Assembly: GCA_043228905.1 (NCBI GenBank)
Contig: JBHGNT010000001.1
Location: forward strand, 28,148,001-28,212,000
Direction: 5' to 3'
Length of the DNA: 64,000 nt
Source of the DNA: Azolla caroliniana
Lineage: Eukaryota; Polypodiophyta
Below, one piece after another: positions 35,072 to 49,500 of this stretch (the first letter of the stretch is position 1; each line of letters starts with the position of its first letter). Position numbers and translations under genes: made by a program. Below the pieces are notes generated by a model. It worked only from the letters and a program-made list of their open reading frames with translations. It was not told the DNA's origin and made no database searches.

Positions 35072-38000
35072 ATGGTCCGCGCCGGAGCTCCCCCCTCCTC
35101 AACCAAGAAGAAAGAGAAAGAAGCCCCAGCTTCCGGGGAAGATAATACAGATGAATTAGAAAGCAAACGCTTGCGAGGACTTTCGTTCGCTAATCGTCTA
35201 CTTTCCAAGACAAGATCTCATGCTCAGCATCCTTTATTTCCTTCAAAAAGTAAACTCCTCCTCCTTCTTCCCTTTTTCTTTTGCTATTTGTAAATTGATG
35301 TATTGCGCGATGATCTCTGGGCTTATTACTTTGAAATTAAGAGGGGGATTCATCACTGTTTGCACCCTTTCAGAAGCAAGATGTTCTTATACCTCCTCAC
35401 TGTCACTTTGTGATTTCATATACTGCGTAGTGAATTTTGGTTTTCTTATTTGAAATTAAAAATAAGAATCATCATCCATCGTGTAATTGAAATAGAAAGC
35501 AATCAAACTTTGCGTCATGTTCTTCTAATTGGAATTTGATACATTGTACGATGATTCTGGTTTGAATTGAAGGGCAAATCCATCATCCTTTCATCCTTCA
35601 AGTACAACTTCTTCTTCTTCTTCTTCTTCTCTTCCTCCTCCTCTTATCAATTCGTGAAATTGCACACTGATTCTAGTTTGCTCAATTGGAATGGAAAAGC
35701 AAGGGTTCTACTCCATATAGGAACGCAGTATATTGCACAATGACCTTAGTTTTCTTACTTGAAATGTGAAGAGAGACTCACCATTCTTCGTGGTACTCTT
35801 CCAAAATAAGCGTTCATCTTCTCTCAGGACTTTTGATATATTGAACAGTTATTTTAGTTTGCATATTTGAAAATTGAAAGGGAGAGATTGTGCTTAACAT
35901 TCTTCCAAGTTTAAGTTTTTTTCTCCTGGTTGGTATTTGAAAGGGAGAAAAATCGCATTATAAGTGTAGCCAGAGAAAAGAAGTTTGTATGAAACTTCTA
36001 CAAATACTATATTTGAGATCCTTATGCAGAATGCATATACTCAGTTCTGTATGTAATGTTTTACCAATAGTGATTCTAAAGCTATCAACCAAACAGAAAT
36101 CCTTTGCTGGCAAATCATCTAATTGGTGGATCTAGATTGCTTCCTCCAAGACGAGAGGAAGAAACAATGGCCTTACAGAATGTCTCCAGTTAAGAATTTT
36201 GGATGAAACTTCACAATTCTAGATTTATGCTGAATGGATATGCTTAATTCTAGATGTGATGCTCACAGTTCTACTTACTCAATTATATCAATAAAGCTGT
36301 AAACTTAAAAGGAGAGATCTACATTTCCTGCAAATGGTTTGATGTATGATATGTTTAATAGTCTTCCTTCTTGACCTATTTATAGCTATTTTAAAGTCGG
36401 ATGGGAGGGATATTGTGAAGAAAACTACCAGGAAGAGCAAGTATTTATTTTCATTTCCTGGACTTATGGCACCTGTAGCTTGCGGGAAGCTTGGAGATCT
36501 GTCAAATTTGGATTCAAAGAATCCTGTGTTGTATGTAGAATTTCCCGAGGTTAGTTTTCCATGGAATCTGTAACCTACAATTGAAGATCGCTGTTTCTTG
36601 CTTCCAATGGTCTTTCTTTATTTTTCTATGCTTGATAAGATGTATTGTTGAATGTTATTTATATTTAGGGGCGACTCAAACTATTTGGAACGATTGTTTA
36701 CCCTAAGAATAAGTATCTAACTTTACACTTCCAACGAGGATCTGGAAGTGTTCTCTGTGAGGATTCCTTTGAATCTATTGTAAGGGTTTTTTTTGTTTTG
36801 TTTTAATATGTAGTCGTTTGCTTTTGCATAATGTTAACCTAAATTCTCATTCACTATTCATCAGGTTGTCTTTTCAGTTGCATGGTGGATTGGTACCAAA
36901 GAGCAAAATCCAGAGGAAGCTCGCCTCCCCTTGCCAAAGAGTGTAGAAGAGGTAATGGTGAATTTCTTTGATATCATTCTTCATAGTAGTTGTCCTAGTT
37001 TCTGTGTGCTAAAAATGCTATAATTTGCATGCAGGTTAAGCATACTGAATTTGATTTCACATCAGGTGCTGGCCAAGCAAGTGACTCTAACAAATCTAAA
37101 GTTCAGAATGAGAATGCAATTCAACCTATTCTGCAGACGCAAGCTGATGTCTCAGGAGATGAAGTTAATGCTAATGATACTGAGATTGGGGCAGTAAACC
37201 AACCTTCTATGCGACAATCTGCTCGTACAGCAGGAAAGCAATTGAAGTATGAATTCTCCTTTCATGGATATCCAAAACCTGAAATATGTCTTGTATGACA
37301 GTCAATTTTAGAATAAGTGCTAACCCATACTTTATTTGTTTCAGGTATGCAGAGTCATCTGATACTGGAAGTGATACTAGTAGCAGTGACACCAAAGAAT
37401 CTGAACAGGTTTTAAAGAGCAGGGGAAAAGAGATGCTCGAAACATCCAATGATATGTGTACTGACGTAGGCATTAATGTCGGTGTACATTCAGGTAACAA
37501 AATCAAATGTATATTCTTCAAATTCAAATATTATGTATACTACTAATATATTAACTTCAACTTAAATACCTAGGTGCTAAAACTATGATTGTACTAGATG
37601 CTGAGGATGATAAACCTGCTGAAGAAAAAATAGGAATTCAAATGACTGAGAATAGTGTTCATTCTGATGTGCAAACTATGAGTAAAAAAATACAAACTTC
37701 AGTGAAAAAGTCTGTCAAGGGATCAATCAACAAGTCAACAGTATTGAAACAGACTCGTCTAGATGCTTTTCAGAAAAAGCTCGTTGCTAAGGTACCATAA
37801 TAACTGATTGGTCCATTTCAACAGATTGAATATTTCTGTTTGGGTACTATTGCTGGTATAGAAGTCAATATCTCATTTTCCAGGATGAAGGCCTGGCTAC
37901 GATGGTTGACGTATTGACCCCAAAGACAACTTCTAAAGGTATGATTTGTTTGATTGTGGATGCATTTTCTCTCTTGGTTCATAGGATTTTTATAGAATGT

Positions 38001-40792
38001 ACATTCTAATGGAAATAAAACAAGGGGGAATATTATAAACTAGCTAGTCCATTAATTGAATTATTTGATTATTAATTTAGCCATGTATGCTAGCTAGGTT
38101 GACAGTTGAATTATTTGATAATTATTGTAAATATTATTCATAACTGCATACATGGCTTTGAAAGGCATTTCTCTTACTTATCGCAAGTCTTCTTTTGACC
38201 GGGCCAACTTATTACTGTTTGAAGAATTAATAAGAACGTATTGCAGCACCATGTACGTATAATATTGACCAACTGTTGGACACTGATGACAAAGATGCCA
38301 TAGCATGGATCTAGTGTCTCTTTGCATTCTCTTGCAATGAAATGTTGTTCTGTAAATTCTTGTCTACATACGTTGCATTCACTTACAATATGAATATTTC
38401 TGGTTTCAACATTTATTTATTTACTATTTATATTTCTTTATTGAGCCTACAAAGGCACTTAACCATATCGAGACAAGAAACAGGAGAATATTACTGATAT
38501 GATTCACAATACCAGGGTGAACATAAAGGAGAAACACAGTGCATATGCGGCAATTATACTATAAAACCCAGTTTGTAACAAAAGGAAAAAACAACTGGTA
38601 GCACAGAATATAATGAGCTATTAGCATTGAGAGAAAGTAATTCCTGTTATTGGGCGCCCCAGGTGGATGATACAAAGCTCCACACGTGATCTGCAATCCG
38701 AGATTGAACAAAAATTTGAGTACTACGTTTGGAAGATACTCTAGAATACTGTACAGATGAAACATGCCCTTAGAAGTGTTCTATTTTTTGCATATAGTAA
38801 CTGTACTAATTACTGAATGTATAACTAAATCTGATTCTCTTTCTGTATGTCTCTCTCTCTCTCAGAGTTTCTCCTTTTGTTCTGATAGCTATGCACTTGG
38901 ACACACTTGAATTTTTGGGTTTTCTAAAAATAATTAGCAAGAGGAAGAGTGGGATAATTAAAGCAGGTTGATTAGATTATTTCGTTTTTGTCAGATACGA
39001 GCACAATCAGAACTAGTCAACCCTTGAGCAAAATATTGACCTCTATATTAGTTAGATGAGCTGGTAAGGTGAGATGTAGTTATTTTTGAAGGTTGGATAA
39101 TCCAGACTCCACATGATGGGCATTGCGTCAGTTTCTTTGTCTCAGAGAACAATTCAGTTAGGGTACTTTCTATTTCGAAGCTAACAGGGAAGGTTCTAGA
39201 AACCTAAAAACTTTTGATGAATGTGATCGTTAAATCTGCAATGTAGGTGTTGCAATTTTATAACATAGAATCTGTTATAAGAAGACAAGATTGTGCGTGT
39301 GTTGCATGGTGAACTGATCTTATGCTTAATAAATGAATATGCTCTCTTATATCACACACTACAGGTAAAATTAAACGCCGTATATGTTGTAAGGTTGTAG
39401 CAAGTTGCATATAAATTGCAGTTAGTTTGAAGGTTTTCTTGATTGGAAAGTTGCTTTGTAGGAGAGTACCTGTATACTAAATCAATTCCTTGAGGGCATA
39501 TTAACACTCTTTATGGAGGTAAATTTGATTGCTTAAAAATGACAAGGAATTTTTTTATGTTTTGGCTTACAGTGGCTGTGCATAAAGGCAGTGCTAAGAG
39601 GGGAAGGTCTAGAAAGGTATTTGAACACTAAAAGTATGACATTGTTGGGAGTTGAAATAAGAGTAACTTAGTAAATTTCTTTGTAGAACTCAAAAGAGGA
39701 GGATACTGAAGACTCGTTTTCTGAAGGTTCAGTGAAGGATGCTTCAAAAGGAAGGGTAAATTTCTCTTCATCTTGTGCTTTTGTACCACCAACATGTCAA
39801 TAACAACTTCATCAAATTCACAGAAGCGGGCGAAGAATCAAGGCACTGTCGGAGTGAATAAAGGTCTGTGATATTTCTTTCTGAGAATGTGACACCATTT
39901 CTCATTGATTATTAACAAAAGGTATATGGATAAAAGTGGAAAGCACAATAGATGTGCAGTAGCGATGTAAGCTGATGGATGATAGTTCTTCACTATAGGG
40001 ATTGCGTCAAGCGACAACATGTGTGATATGACAATATCTACTAAAACGCCTACCTCAAACTCCAAGATTTTGAAGGTATAGTTTTGATGTAAGAGTTTCA
40101 ATTCATGTCTACATTGCGAAGCAAAACCTTCAGGAAGTAAGTGTTGTGTAGGAAGAAACTGTCAAGCCTAAAAAGGAGGAGAAAGTGATGAAGGGTAAGC
40201 CATTCATTAACTACTGCATATAGTTTTTATTTCAGCATATTGACCTGGTATTTCATAATTTAGACAAGAAAGATGAATTCTTGTATAACTATGCATGCCA
40301 TGCAGGATCCTATAATAAGGGAAATAAAAGGTCTTCTGTATCAAGATCTGCCACAAAGCGATTGAAAATGGTATGACTGATTTTTTAAGGACTTTTATTA
40401 GTGTTACTCTACAAGGTGGTATGATAATATTTATATCCCTTGTCTGCTGAAACTTGGATTTATCTTAACATGATTGGCAATCAGCACCAGCACATGTTGA
40501 AATAAATTTCAGTATAACTAACCTGTGATTAATACATGGAGAAAAATGCATTATCTAACCATGACGCTGGCGTATTACAAAGATGCTCGCTTATCTATCT
40601 AAAATGCTGCTTGTGTAGGCTGGAAATTCTGCAGTGGAACTTTCTGATTCTACTGATGTGAGTGCTCATATGATGTGATATGTATGCTTGAATATTGCAC
40701 CTGAAAATTAATTCTGGATTGCTAATATGATGGGACATTATGACTAATAACAGGAGCCAAGTGATGATAGTGATGAAGACTGGGCTAGCTGA
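35072..40792 (+). CDS. RHL1: RHL1, root hairless 1 / topoisomerase VI accessory subunit
   Basis: Plant topoisomerase VI complex component needed for decatenation during endoreduplication; nuclear. Sixteen GT-AG exons with matching phases: 35072-35249, 36386-36549, 36669-36779, 36865-36951, 37035-37246, 37345-37493, 37574-37791, 37884-37938, 39573-39616, 39687-39755, 39824-39863, 39999-40075, 40152-40194, 40306-40370, 40619-40657 and 40754-40792; 529 residues. The N-terminus starts MVRAGAPP with KRLRGLSFANRLLSK. The conserved domain (exons 2-4) has GRDIVKK..RKSKYLFSFPGL, ESI|VVFS and WWIGTKEQNPEEAR, unmistakable for RHL1. The rest is Lys/Ser-rich with acidic patches, ending DDSDEDWAS. The frame is open upstream to 34928, but MVR is the conserved start. 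The protein is longer than Arabidopsis RHL1 (about 355 residues), and several C-terminal exons are tiny (39-77 bases). Confidence 0.93.
37939..39572. other. RHL1 intron 8, 1.6 kb
   Basis: The longest RHL1 intron. It is AT-rich; no nested gene was recognised and the short ORF at 38559-38765 (minus) is anonymous. An exon missed here cannot be excluded, but the flanking phases match without one. Confidence 0.6.
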
Positions 40793-43178
40793 GAGGATCC
40801 TAAATAATGCTTTTGTTTGGGTCAAGGGTTCAGGATGGTGTTCATTGTAAAGCCTTAGCGATCCTACTGATTATATTTGCATTGTTATCCTCTAGAACGG
40901 CATACAAAATACCACAGATAATGACCCCCAACCATGGAGGAGTAACTAAGTGTAGATGAATGCTGATATAGAAGACTTGACAATTTTTTTACAGAGGAAC
41001 TTATAAGTGAAACAAAATTGAATCCCAGGGTGAGGAGCATTTCCCTAATCCAGAGTGGACTTGCCAATAGTGGGGTTGAAGTTACATCTACAAAGATACA
41101 TACAAAGATGTTATAATCTTATCAATGCCGGATCATAATAAACATTTATATAGAAATTGAAACTTATTGTCTGGAAAAGGCAATAGTCCACTTACCTGGA
41201 CTTTATTTGTTTGTATTTCTCATCATAAAAGTTCAAAATGTATTGTATGAAGTGGGCGCTGCCATTTCTTGTTTGTTTTCATTAAAACTCTCCTTTCTTT
41301 GCAATCAGTGTACGTTTCCACAGTAACTTGTTAAGATCAGCAACCACACTTTGAGTATGGCATACGCCTTCCCAACTGGGGATAGAATTTATAGGCTCAT
41401 CACATGTTTTTATGTTGTGCTATCTAACAATTTTTACGGCAAGTTGTAGTTATAACTTATGTGGTAGTTGATAGTATTTGAGTTCTCATTATGGTATTTG
41501 AGTTTCGTGATTGACATTATTACAGATGTAGACATAAATTTGAGGGAAAATACCTTAGCATTTTGAAGGACACATTTCCACTTATGTAGGTATAAGGTCT
41601 AAGCAAAGGTGGCGTTTTCAAGCTTGCAAGCCAAAGGAACAGGCCGTATAGAAAGGAAATTAAAAAATTTGCAATTGTATATTAGAGTTGTGTATACAGA
41701 AAATGAGAATTATGAACATGCCCTCATTTTGACTTGAGATTAGAGTTCAAACCCTGATTTCAAATTGAAATATGAGTGAAATCTAAATATAGTTATGTAT
41801 GTAAAACCAAACAAGCTCTCATATTGCATGAAATGAGGATGCATGTATAAAACCATGGTAGATTGACAACGGTGTAATAAACACATGACTAGGAGTATCT
41901 TAAGCAAATTATAGTGTACGGGAGACCCAAAACCATGAGATATACGACCGATGACTGGGATTATGGCATCAAACAAGATTATACCATCTTAATTACAATT
42001 CACAAAAAGTTTTTTATCTTCAGCAAGTAATCTGTGAAGCCTTGGGGATATACAAAGAATAAATATACAACGTTGAACCACTTCTTTTGATGGAAGGTTG
42101 TGCTTGATTTTATTGCTTAACGTGTGCTCTCTTGGACAAGCTTCAGAGTGCAAGTGGAGTACAATAGACCTTTGGCCAGATGGAGATTCTAAGTACGAAC
42201 GTGTGGACCATGTTGCAAAGTGGAATTGGCATACATGATGTTGTCGTTATGTATTTATTTCTCTTGCTCCAGTTATATGATAAACCCCCAAAGATACTAA
42301 CACAGTGGACGAGTAGATCTAAGATGTCCTCATGGATCATCTCACGGATCATTATCGGTCTACACATCTCATATCTAACTATCCAACTTGAACTGCTATC
42401 ATGTTGCCTACACAATGAAACCATTCGATCTGAAAACACACACACAAATATGAAAGGGTGTGAGTGTGCATCCATCTTTCCTCAGCAATACCATGCACAA
42501 AATCAGATGTTGACACACAAGGATTGAACAATTGCCTTATGAAAGCCAACACGAGAAGGTTTTCCACATTACAAACGATTGATACAAGTTTTGTAAAATA
42601 TAAATTATGAATCAACATTTATGGATTTACAGAACCACCAAAAAATATGTTAAGGTCTTCAGAAGCTCCTAATAATTACATACAAAAAAAATTAACAAAC
42701 ATACCGATAGAGTACAATAATTAGGATATTCTTGAATCTTAGGTAGTCAAACTAGAGGCTAATTTAATATAACAATTATACTAATAAGAGAACGTGCAAA
42801 ATGAACTAGTTTCGAGAATGAGAAGCATTGATTATAGTTCTAATTAGATCAAAGGCAAATTTAATCACCTAGCAAAATTAATATTAATTACAAGCAACTT
42901 TGACCAGATGCTACAGTTATCAGTATATTACATATATGGTACGTAGATCACGTGGAAAGTGGTGGCCATGTGTGCGATTTAAATTAGATGAGGTGGATCA
43001 AGCTACAATAAGCTCAAAATTTATCCAATCTCCTATAATGACGTGCTGCCTAATCTATGTTATTTTTTACACAATAAGGAGCCTCTTAACTGCAGACCAA
43101 GCCAAAAAGAGATGCAATATATCCGGGGAAGTGAGAGATATGTACATATGTACATATACGTTTGTAGTTTCCATGATT
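40793..43178. other. Convergent intergenic region between RHL1 and the helicase-PARP gene
   Basis: It should hold the two 3' UTRs. AT-rich, no repeat family or gene recognised. The ORFs at 42143-42527 on both strands overlap one another and have no domain. Confidence 0.5.
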
Positions 43179-43583
43179 TCATACAAGAACCTCGTTGAAA
43201 TGCACAATGTAGCAGGGAAGAAGCTGGTCCCCTTTCCTGAGGACGAAAATGTCCTTGGTTGCACCAAAATTGTGATGAACATCCTTTGATCCACATACAG
43301 CACGAGACAAAAGCATCATCCCACTTGTCTTAGCATACTGCATGGCTGTCTCTGGATTCGCAGCCACATACACGCCCTTCCCATAAACGCATCCGGTTTT
43401 CATTGTCACTTCTTCACCGCCCACTTTGAACCCTTCTCTTATAATCTTGTCTATGGCCTCCTTGCTAGTCCCATGAAACAAAAGCCTCTCAGTTACTTCC
43501 GCGCCGCTTTGACCAATCTCTTTCTTCCTCGCCTCGTACTTTTGTTCGAGAATAGAAGACCTTGTGTACTCCACCTCCTTGAT
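43179..43583 (-). other. PARP catalytic domain 2, H-Y-I (Glu lost), last exon
   Basis: The whole domain sits in the last exon, preceded by a V..T...LE..Y lead-in. It has LLFHGTSKEA (H1768), GKGVYVAAN (Y1803) and KDIFVLRKGDQLLPCYIVHF. Aligning on Q..P.YIVH puts Ile in the Glu position. H-Y-I is the pattern of mono-ADP-ribosyltransferases such as PARP10-type enzymes. Confidence 0.85.
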
Positions 43584-46500
43584 CTGAGTTAGACAGGGAC
43601 AATTACATGCACCCAGAAAAAAACACACAAAATATTATCTACTCCCAAATTTTCAGAAAAAACGTACTAGAATACTCCTATGTTTGCAGCAGCAGGGTTA
43701 AGTTTTTGAACTGCAAAGGGTTAATTTTTACGCCATTTTAAACTGATTCCACATTACCATATTCTTTCCTCCATGGAGACTGCACATTCTGAGAAATTGT
43801 GATTCAGCAAATCGGTAATGCACCTCATCAGCAGTGAAGCCACTAAACCCCGAGGATGAAGATGCATTTAGCATTCGCCTTTCGAAGTCTACATTAGATT
43901 CACTAAGCCCCAATGTCTGTACTTCGAGATCACCACATTTCAAGTTGTCATAGTGCACAATGTATCTTGGTATAGCTTGTCTTCGATCATAGACAATATA
44001 CTCATCATACTGGGTTCCTTGAGTGCCTCTGCTGTTTCTCATGGAGAAGACCGAATCGTATCCTTGTTTCCTCACTGTTGCAAGATTAAGATCTTGCTTA
44101 GCTGTCTTTAAGCTGCAGAGACAATAAATGTTTCAATGGAAATGAGAGTTCTCTTCACATGACAGTTTTTTGAGCTATGTATTTCACTATGTTCAGATAT
44201 GTTCACTTTGTTTACCTCCAGGGTGTGCCAAGCAATACTTCACACAGCAAGAGCTTATTCGAACCCTTTGTATATAAGCTTTGTGCACTCTTGGATGAGT
44301 CTGTCGCGAAGTAACACCCCTGCAGGAAGAGTGAATCTGCAGGTTTAATTATCTAAGTTTCTGGTCTTTCTAATCAGGCTCAGCTATTACATTATAGTTT
44401 TTACCACGAGTTTTATACAGCTAGTTGATATGAAAATAGATGCAGATGCTAGATTCATCTAAAAATCTCCCAACATTTATCAAATAACTTTGTTACATAT
44501 GGTTCAAATCATTTTGATGATCCTCGAACACATGCCTTTATCTTGCTGAGATTCCAATAGGCCATATCTTCAGACTTTGAGTTAACAAATAGAGGTCAAG
44601 AAAGAAAGAGAATACAAACCTCATTATGCGTTAAGCAGCTTTAAAAATAAGAGGCAGACACTGAATGTCCAAGTCATTCATTTGAACCTCGGATCTTACC
44701 TGGCCGAACATGTTATTTGCTTCGGCAGGGGGCAGTCGAAATCCATTATGAGTGATGCCCTTAACCCCCTCATCGCTGGTTCCGTGGAAGAGGAGCTGTG
44801 TTGGTGCTGTTGGATCTATCAGCTCTTTCTGTGCTTTGAGGAATGCCAATTCCAGTTTTATATTTGTAACTTTCTCTACTCTCCTTACGATGGGAAGAGT
44901 TTTATGATCTGGTTGAATGAATTTTTCTGTTCGGTCTTTGACCTGCCATTTCACAAATCTAAACAAGCATTAGACTGCCATGTAATTTATTATTTTAAAA
45001 TTTGAAGGGAAGAAGACGTCTGACTGACCATGCAGTACTCAGCTGCGGTTTCACCTTCAGGTAAGAGTTCTTTAAAGAATGGGCCATCAGCATTCTCCTT
45101 TCCAAGGTTTTGTATCTCAATGTCAATGGTTTTCATCTTCTCTTCTAGTTTTTTCCTTTGAAGCTCTTTCTCTTTCATTTCTAGAATTTTTTTTATATCA
45201 TCACATTTCTGGCAAACCTTGGAAATACATTCCATGCCACACGGTAAAGTACAAGGATGACCACATGCCAATGTCTTGCTACATGGGTATTTGCATACGA
45301 GAACGCTTGATTTATTCTCTGTTTCTTCCCAACATTTGCAATTGATTGAATGACCGCATCCTTCAAGTGTTAGCCATACCATCTCATCACACCTCATGCT
45401 GTCATCTGCTACTGAGCAGATCTTGGTTGTAGAATGCTGGCATCTCTTAAAAGTAAAGCGTACAATCTCTTTACAAGGAGGGTGGGCTCTACCGTGACAT
45501 AGGGCTTTGCAATAATGGAGGCATGCTAATTCAGAATTACATGGTCTTTTGCATACCGCAGTAGTTGAAAACGTATGTGCATCATTATGGTGCAATTGAA
45601 TTAAGGGATCATCAGGATGTCGGGGACAAGTTAGAAATATTGTTTCTCCCAGCAAGTTTTGTTTCCGGAAACATTCATCAATAAGTTTTCTCCAGTCTTG
45701 TGACCCATGGGACAATGTCTTTGCATTCCCACATATATAGAAACCACTTCTAGCTCTAGATACTGCAACACATAGTCTATTGGCTTCTTTCAGATAGCCA
45801 ATATCACCGTTTGCATTAGATCGGACCGTTGATACAATGATAATGCGATTTTCTGATCCCTACAAAGATACTACACTGAATAAGAGCCCTTCATCTTCTC
45901 ATATTTCTATCCAAAAGGGTTCCTCATATCATGGGCCATGATGGTTAGTAATTTCACTCAATAATACCTGAAAACAATCAATGGTTTGTACATTGATAGC
46001 TGACTCTCCCTTACCAAGCGCAGGCAACATTCTTCTCAGAAGAGTGACCTAGATGAAGAAGTAAAAGAACGTAAGGATCCAAGAAAACCTTGATGGTATT
46101 CTTTACTCTATGCCCGGTGCATTTCATAACGATAAACCAACTCACGTATCAGCATTTCTCATCCTTAACTGTGAGATTGAATGGAAAAGAATGCCATGAA
46201 CTAATCCTATAGAAGTATACAGGAAGCTTGATAACTCTTTGTTTACTAAACACCACAACGGAAACAAATCACTACAATACATGGGGACACTCCTATACCT
46301 GTCCATTGTATGCATGGAGAAAGGAGATGTATGAATACCTGTCCATTATATGCACAAATTACAGAAATCTCCTCGTGCCTGATTCCTTCTGATAATAACC
46401 ATTTTGACAATGCAACAACCATGTGTGCTTCATGCTCGTTGGCAGGACTGCGTCCTTGTTTTTCTACACGCGCATGATCCCAGAAGTACATTGCAGAATT

Positions 46501-49500
46501 CATGCATCCTGCTGGTTGATTTCTTTGGCCATTTACCGCCTTTACATTGGACTTGAGGTTTGGATACATTGGCAAGACCATGCCCAGAAATTCCTCTCTC
46601 ATCCGAGATTGAAGACTCAATGCTTGGTATGGCAAATTGTTTACCACAAGTCTCTCCAGCATCGAAATCCCAAGATTATGGCTGAAAGTTTAGTGCACAT
46701 ACATGCATAAGAATTGCGTGAAAAGAAACAAAAAACTGTGCTCAATGTTTATGGTTGATAAAAGGTTACGGAATAACTTTTTCGCAAGAGCATAACAGTT
46801 GACCGATGGCCGGAGTTGTTTATGATCCCCAACAAGTATAAGATGCTCGACATTTGGATAAAGGACTCCCATTATTTGAGGCTCTAGAATTTCTCCAGAT
46901 TCCTCAACTAGTATAATCGATGGAGTAACAGCCGCTAGAATATCTTCGTGAATTGCGGCACCCTGTGATTATTTCCACCATCAGCTTTCACTGTTTCATT
47001 GTCAGATTCCAGAAAGAAAACCACCAGAAAACAGCTATGGGCTTAAAGCATCAGAAATAACAAACAGATGGGAAAAAACTGAAGTTACAGCTCTAATCTC
47101 CAATTCCAGTCAATGGTTTTCATGCCTCATCTCTATAGTCTAAGATAAAATATACTATACATTCATTACAACCAATGCAATCAGGTTCATACCGCTCGTA
47201 ACCAATACAAATTTATATAATCTGGATACGCTTATATATACAAAATATAGCTACTTCATCTACCCTGAGTTAACTTACAGTTGTGGTCATTCCAATGATC
47301 TTTGCGTTTTTCAAAATGGCAACTTTTTTTCGCTTGTTGATTTCTGTATTCTCAATGCACATCTGATCATACTCTGCTTTTAAGCTTGCTAACTTTTTGA
47401 CATTCTCTTCAAGGTCTCTTCTCATTATCACGAGCATCAGCATACATCGCTGTTCTTCTGAGAGCTTCCATGGGTCTGCCTCAAGAAGCCAAGTATACCC
47501 AGTTGCATCAAACTACAGTAAAAAGACAGAACTTCAGCATGTTTATCATCACAAAGACTGTTTTGGATACGCTACTTGAGTATGTACATACATTAATCAG
47601 TGAAAACCCTTGCATGGTTTCTTTCTTGTGAGGGTCTTGGAAACTCCACATATTGTTAAGAAAATCCTGACGCTTTCCTGACTCTTTTTGGTAGACTTCA
47701 TCAACAAAATCCTCAGGATCTTCGTCATTTTCATCATTTCCTGAGGTTTCCCTTTCCTTCTCCATGGACATTTCCAATACTGCTGCAGCTTTTGAAAAAG
47801 GGGTTGTCTGAATGGATGATAAGCAAGCTTGAACAGCACGAAACACACTCTGCCGTGGCATCCATTCTTTAAGACGCTTTGAGAATTCTTTCGTCCTTTT
47901 ATCTGTGTCTACAGTTATCTCCATCTCACCAACATTTCCTCCATTTGCGAATACAAGTTTATGCAGAAACCCTCGAAACGATGGGTTTGAGATTATGGTC
48001 TCCATACTAAGACTTTGACATTTGTACAATTGGATCAGAGCTTCTCCACATTGACTTTCCAGATCTTGCAACATGTCGCAATTCAATTTTTCATCAGATG
48101 AGAACCGGTTTAGCTTGAAGCCAGCCATTATACAACTTTTACTCCCTCCCCCAACCCGCACAAGCTCACCAGGGTCGCCACAAAACTGTATACACGATTC
48201 TAACAATGCATCCAAAGCTAAGTTCTTGTATGTCATTATCAATATCGGTTTATTTTGACGTGTGTTGGCAGAAAGAAGGAGCTGAATGATTTTTACTGAG
48301 AGAAATGATTTTCCTGCTCAAAAGGAATTCATTGTGAGAGGAATCAGAAACATCCTTGTTCAGATCGTTTGAACTGGAAATGTGCTACCACAATAAAATA
48401 GTTTGTTTACAGCTTTCTAACCAGCATGCAGGATAAGACACATACGTTATGAGGTACCCATAGCAAACATTGATGGGGTGGTTTGAACCTATAGCGTCAA
48501 TATGGACTACTCTGCATACTACTCTCCAACTAAATGTAGTATCAGTGGAGAATAGGGTTCATGTTACCCCATTTAGCTAGATGGAAGTTAAGGTAGAATA
48601 CAAGATTCCTGTTTAGGGAGAACCTGCAATGATCAGTGGCTCATTCTTGAGAGAACGTGGTCTATAGCAGAGTGAAATGGACGAAACATATGGTCTACAG
48701 CACGCTCTTCGAAGGATATGTTATTAAATATGATGAGAGTTAAAAACTCTCAGGAGTAATTTACATACTCCTTCTGAAGAAAATGTGTTATTAACTTGAC
48801 ATATCATTGGACATCATTTTAATCACCGCAAGCTGACACTGGAGCACAGAATCCATGGAAGTATCAAATTGGGAATGGATATTATGGAAGCACAGATTGC
48901 ATACTACTGCTGTCCACAACTCAAACTTGACTGGTTAATTACTCAACTGACCTGTTCCAGGAGGACCCTGAATCATTGCAAGCCGATTCTCGAGAACATG
49001 ATTAATTGCATCAATTTGGGTAGGGTCTAGAGTTGTTGTAAATCCACTCAAAGACTTCACTTTGAGCTCATCAACTCCAGCTAAGAAATTGCCAAAGGTA
49101 TTGCTTCCACCAGACTGAGTAGCATGTAAACAACCCCAATCCAAGATAGTAGAGCTGTTTAAGTATCCGGGGGGCTTTCCGGGTGATTTCGCATGCACAA
49201 GCTCTTCTTGAAAGGGCATTGTTTTTGGATCCAAATTTTGTAGTGACTTCATCACTGGCGCATAGGCTCTATAATAAGCTGGAGATTCCGCTACTACTAG
49301 ACTTTCAGCATGTAGGATGCGAGCCCATGATCCCAAGCTTTGTGACTCATCATTGGCAGGAAAACCCGGAGAGGAATCCAACACATCTATGAACAAGTTC
49401 ATCTGCTTCATGGAGTCTTGTTCGCATGTTTCAGCCGTAGCCCAAATAGGGTTAAGGAAGCTTCCACCAGAGACACATATACACAAGAGGCTTCCAGGGA

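Noticed and set aside
48935-48951. Stop codon ending the 703-residue frame as the true end of the helicase gene
   Set aside because: The stop lies after GPPGTG, in the middle of Walker A; a GTCAGT donor there joins to an exon starting GKSFLS and restores the motif, so it is intronic.
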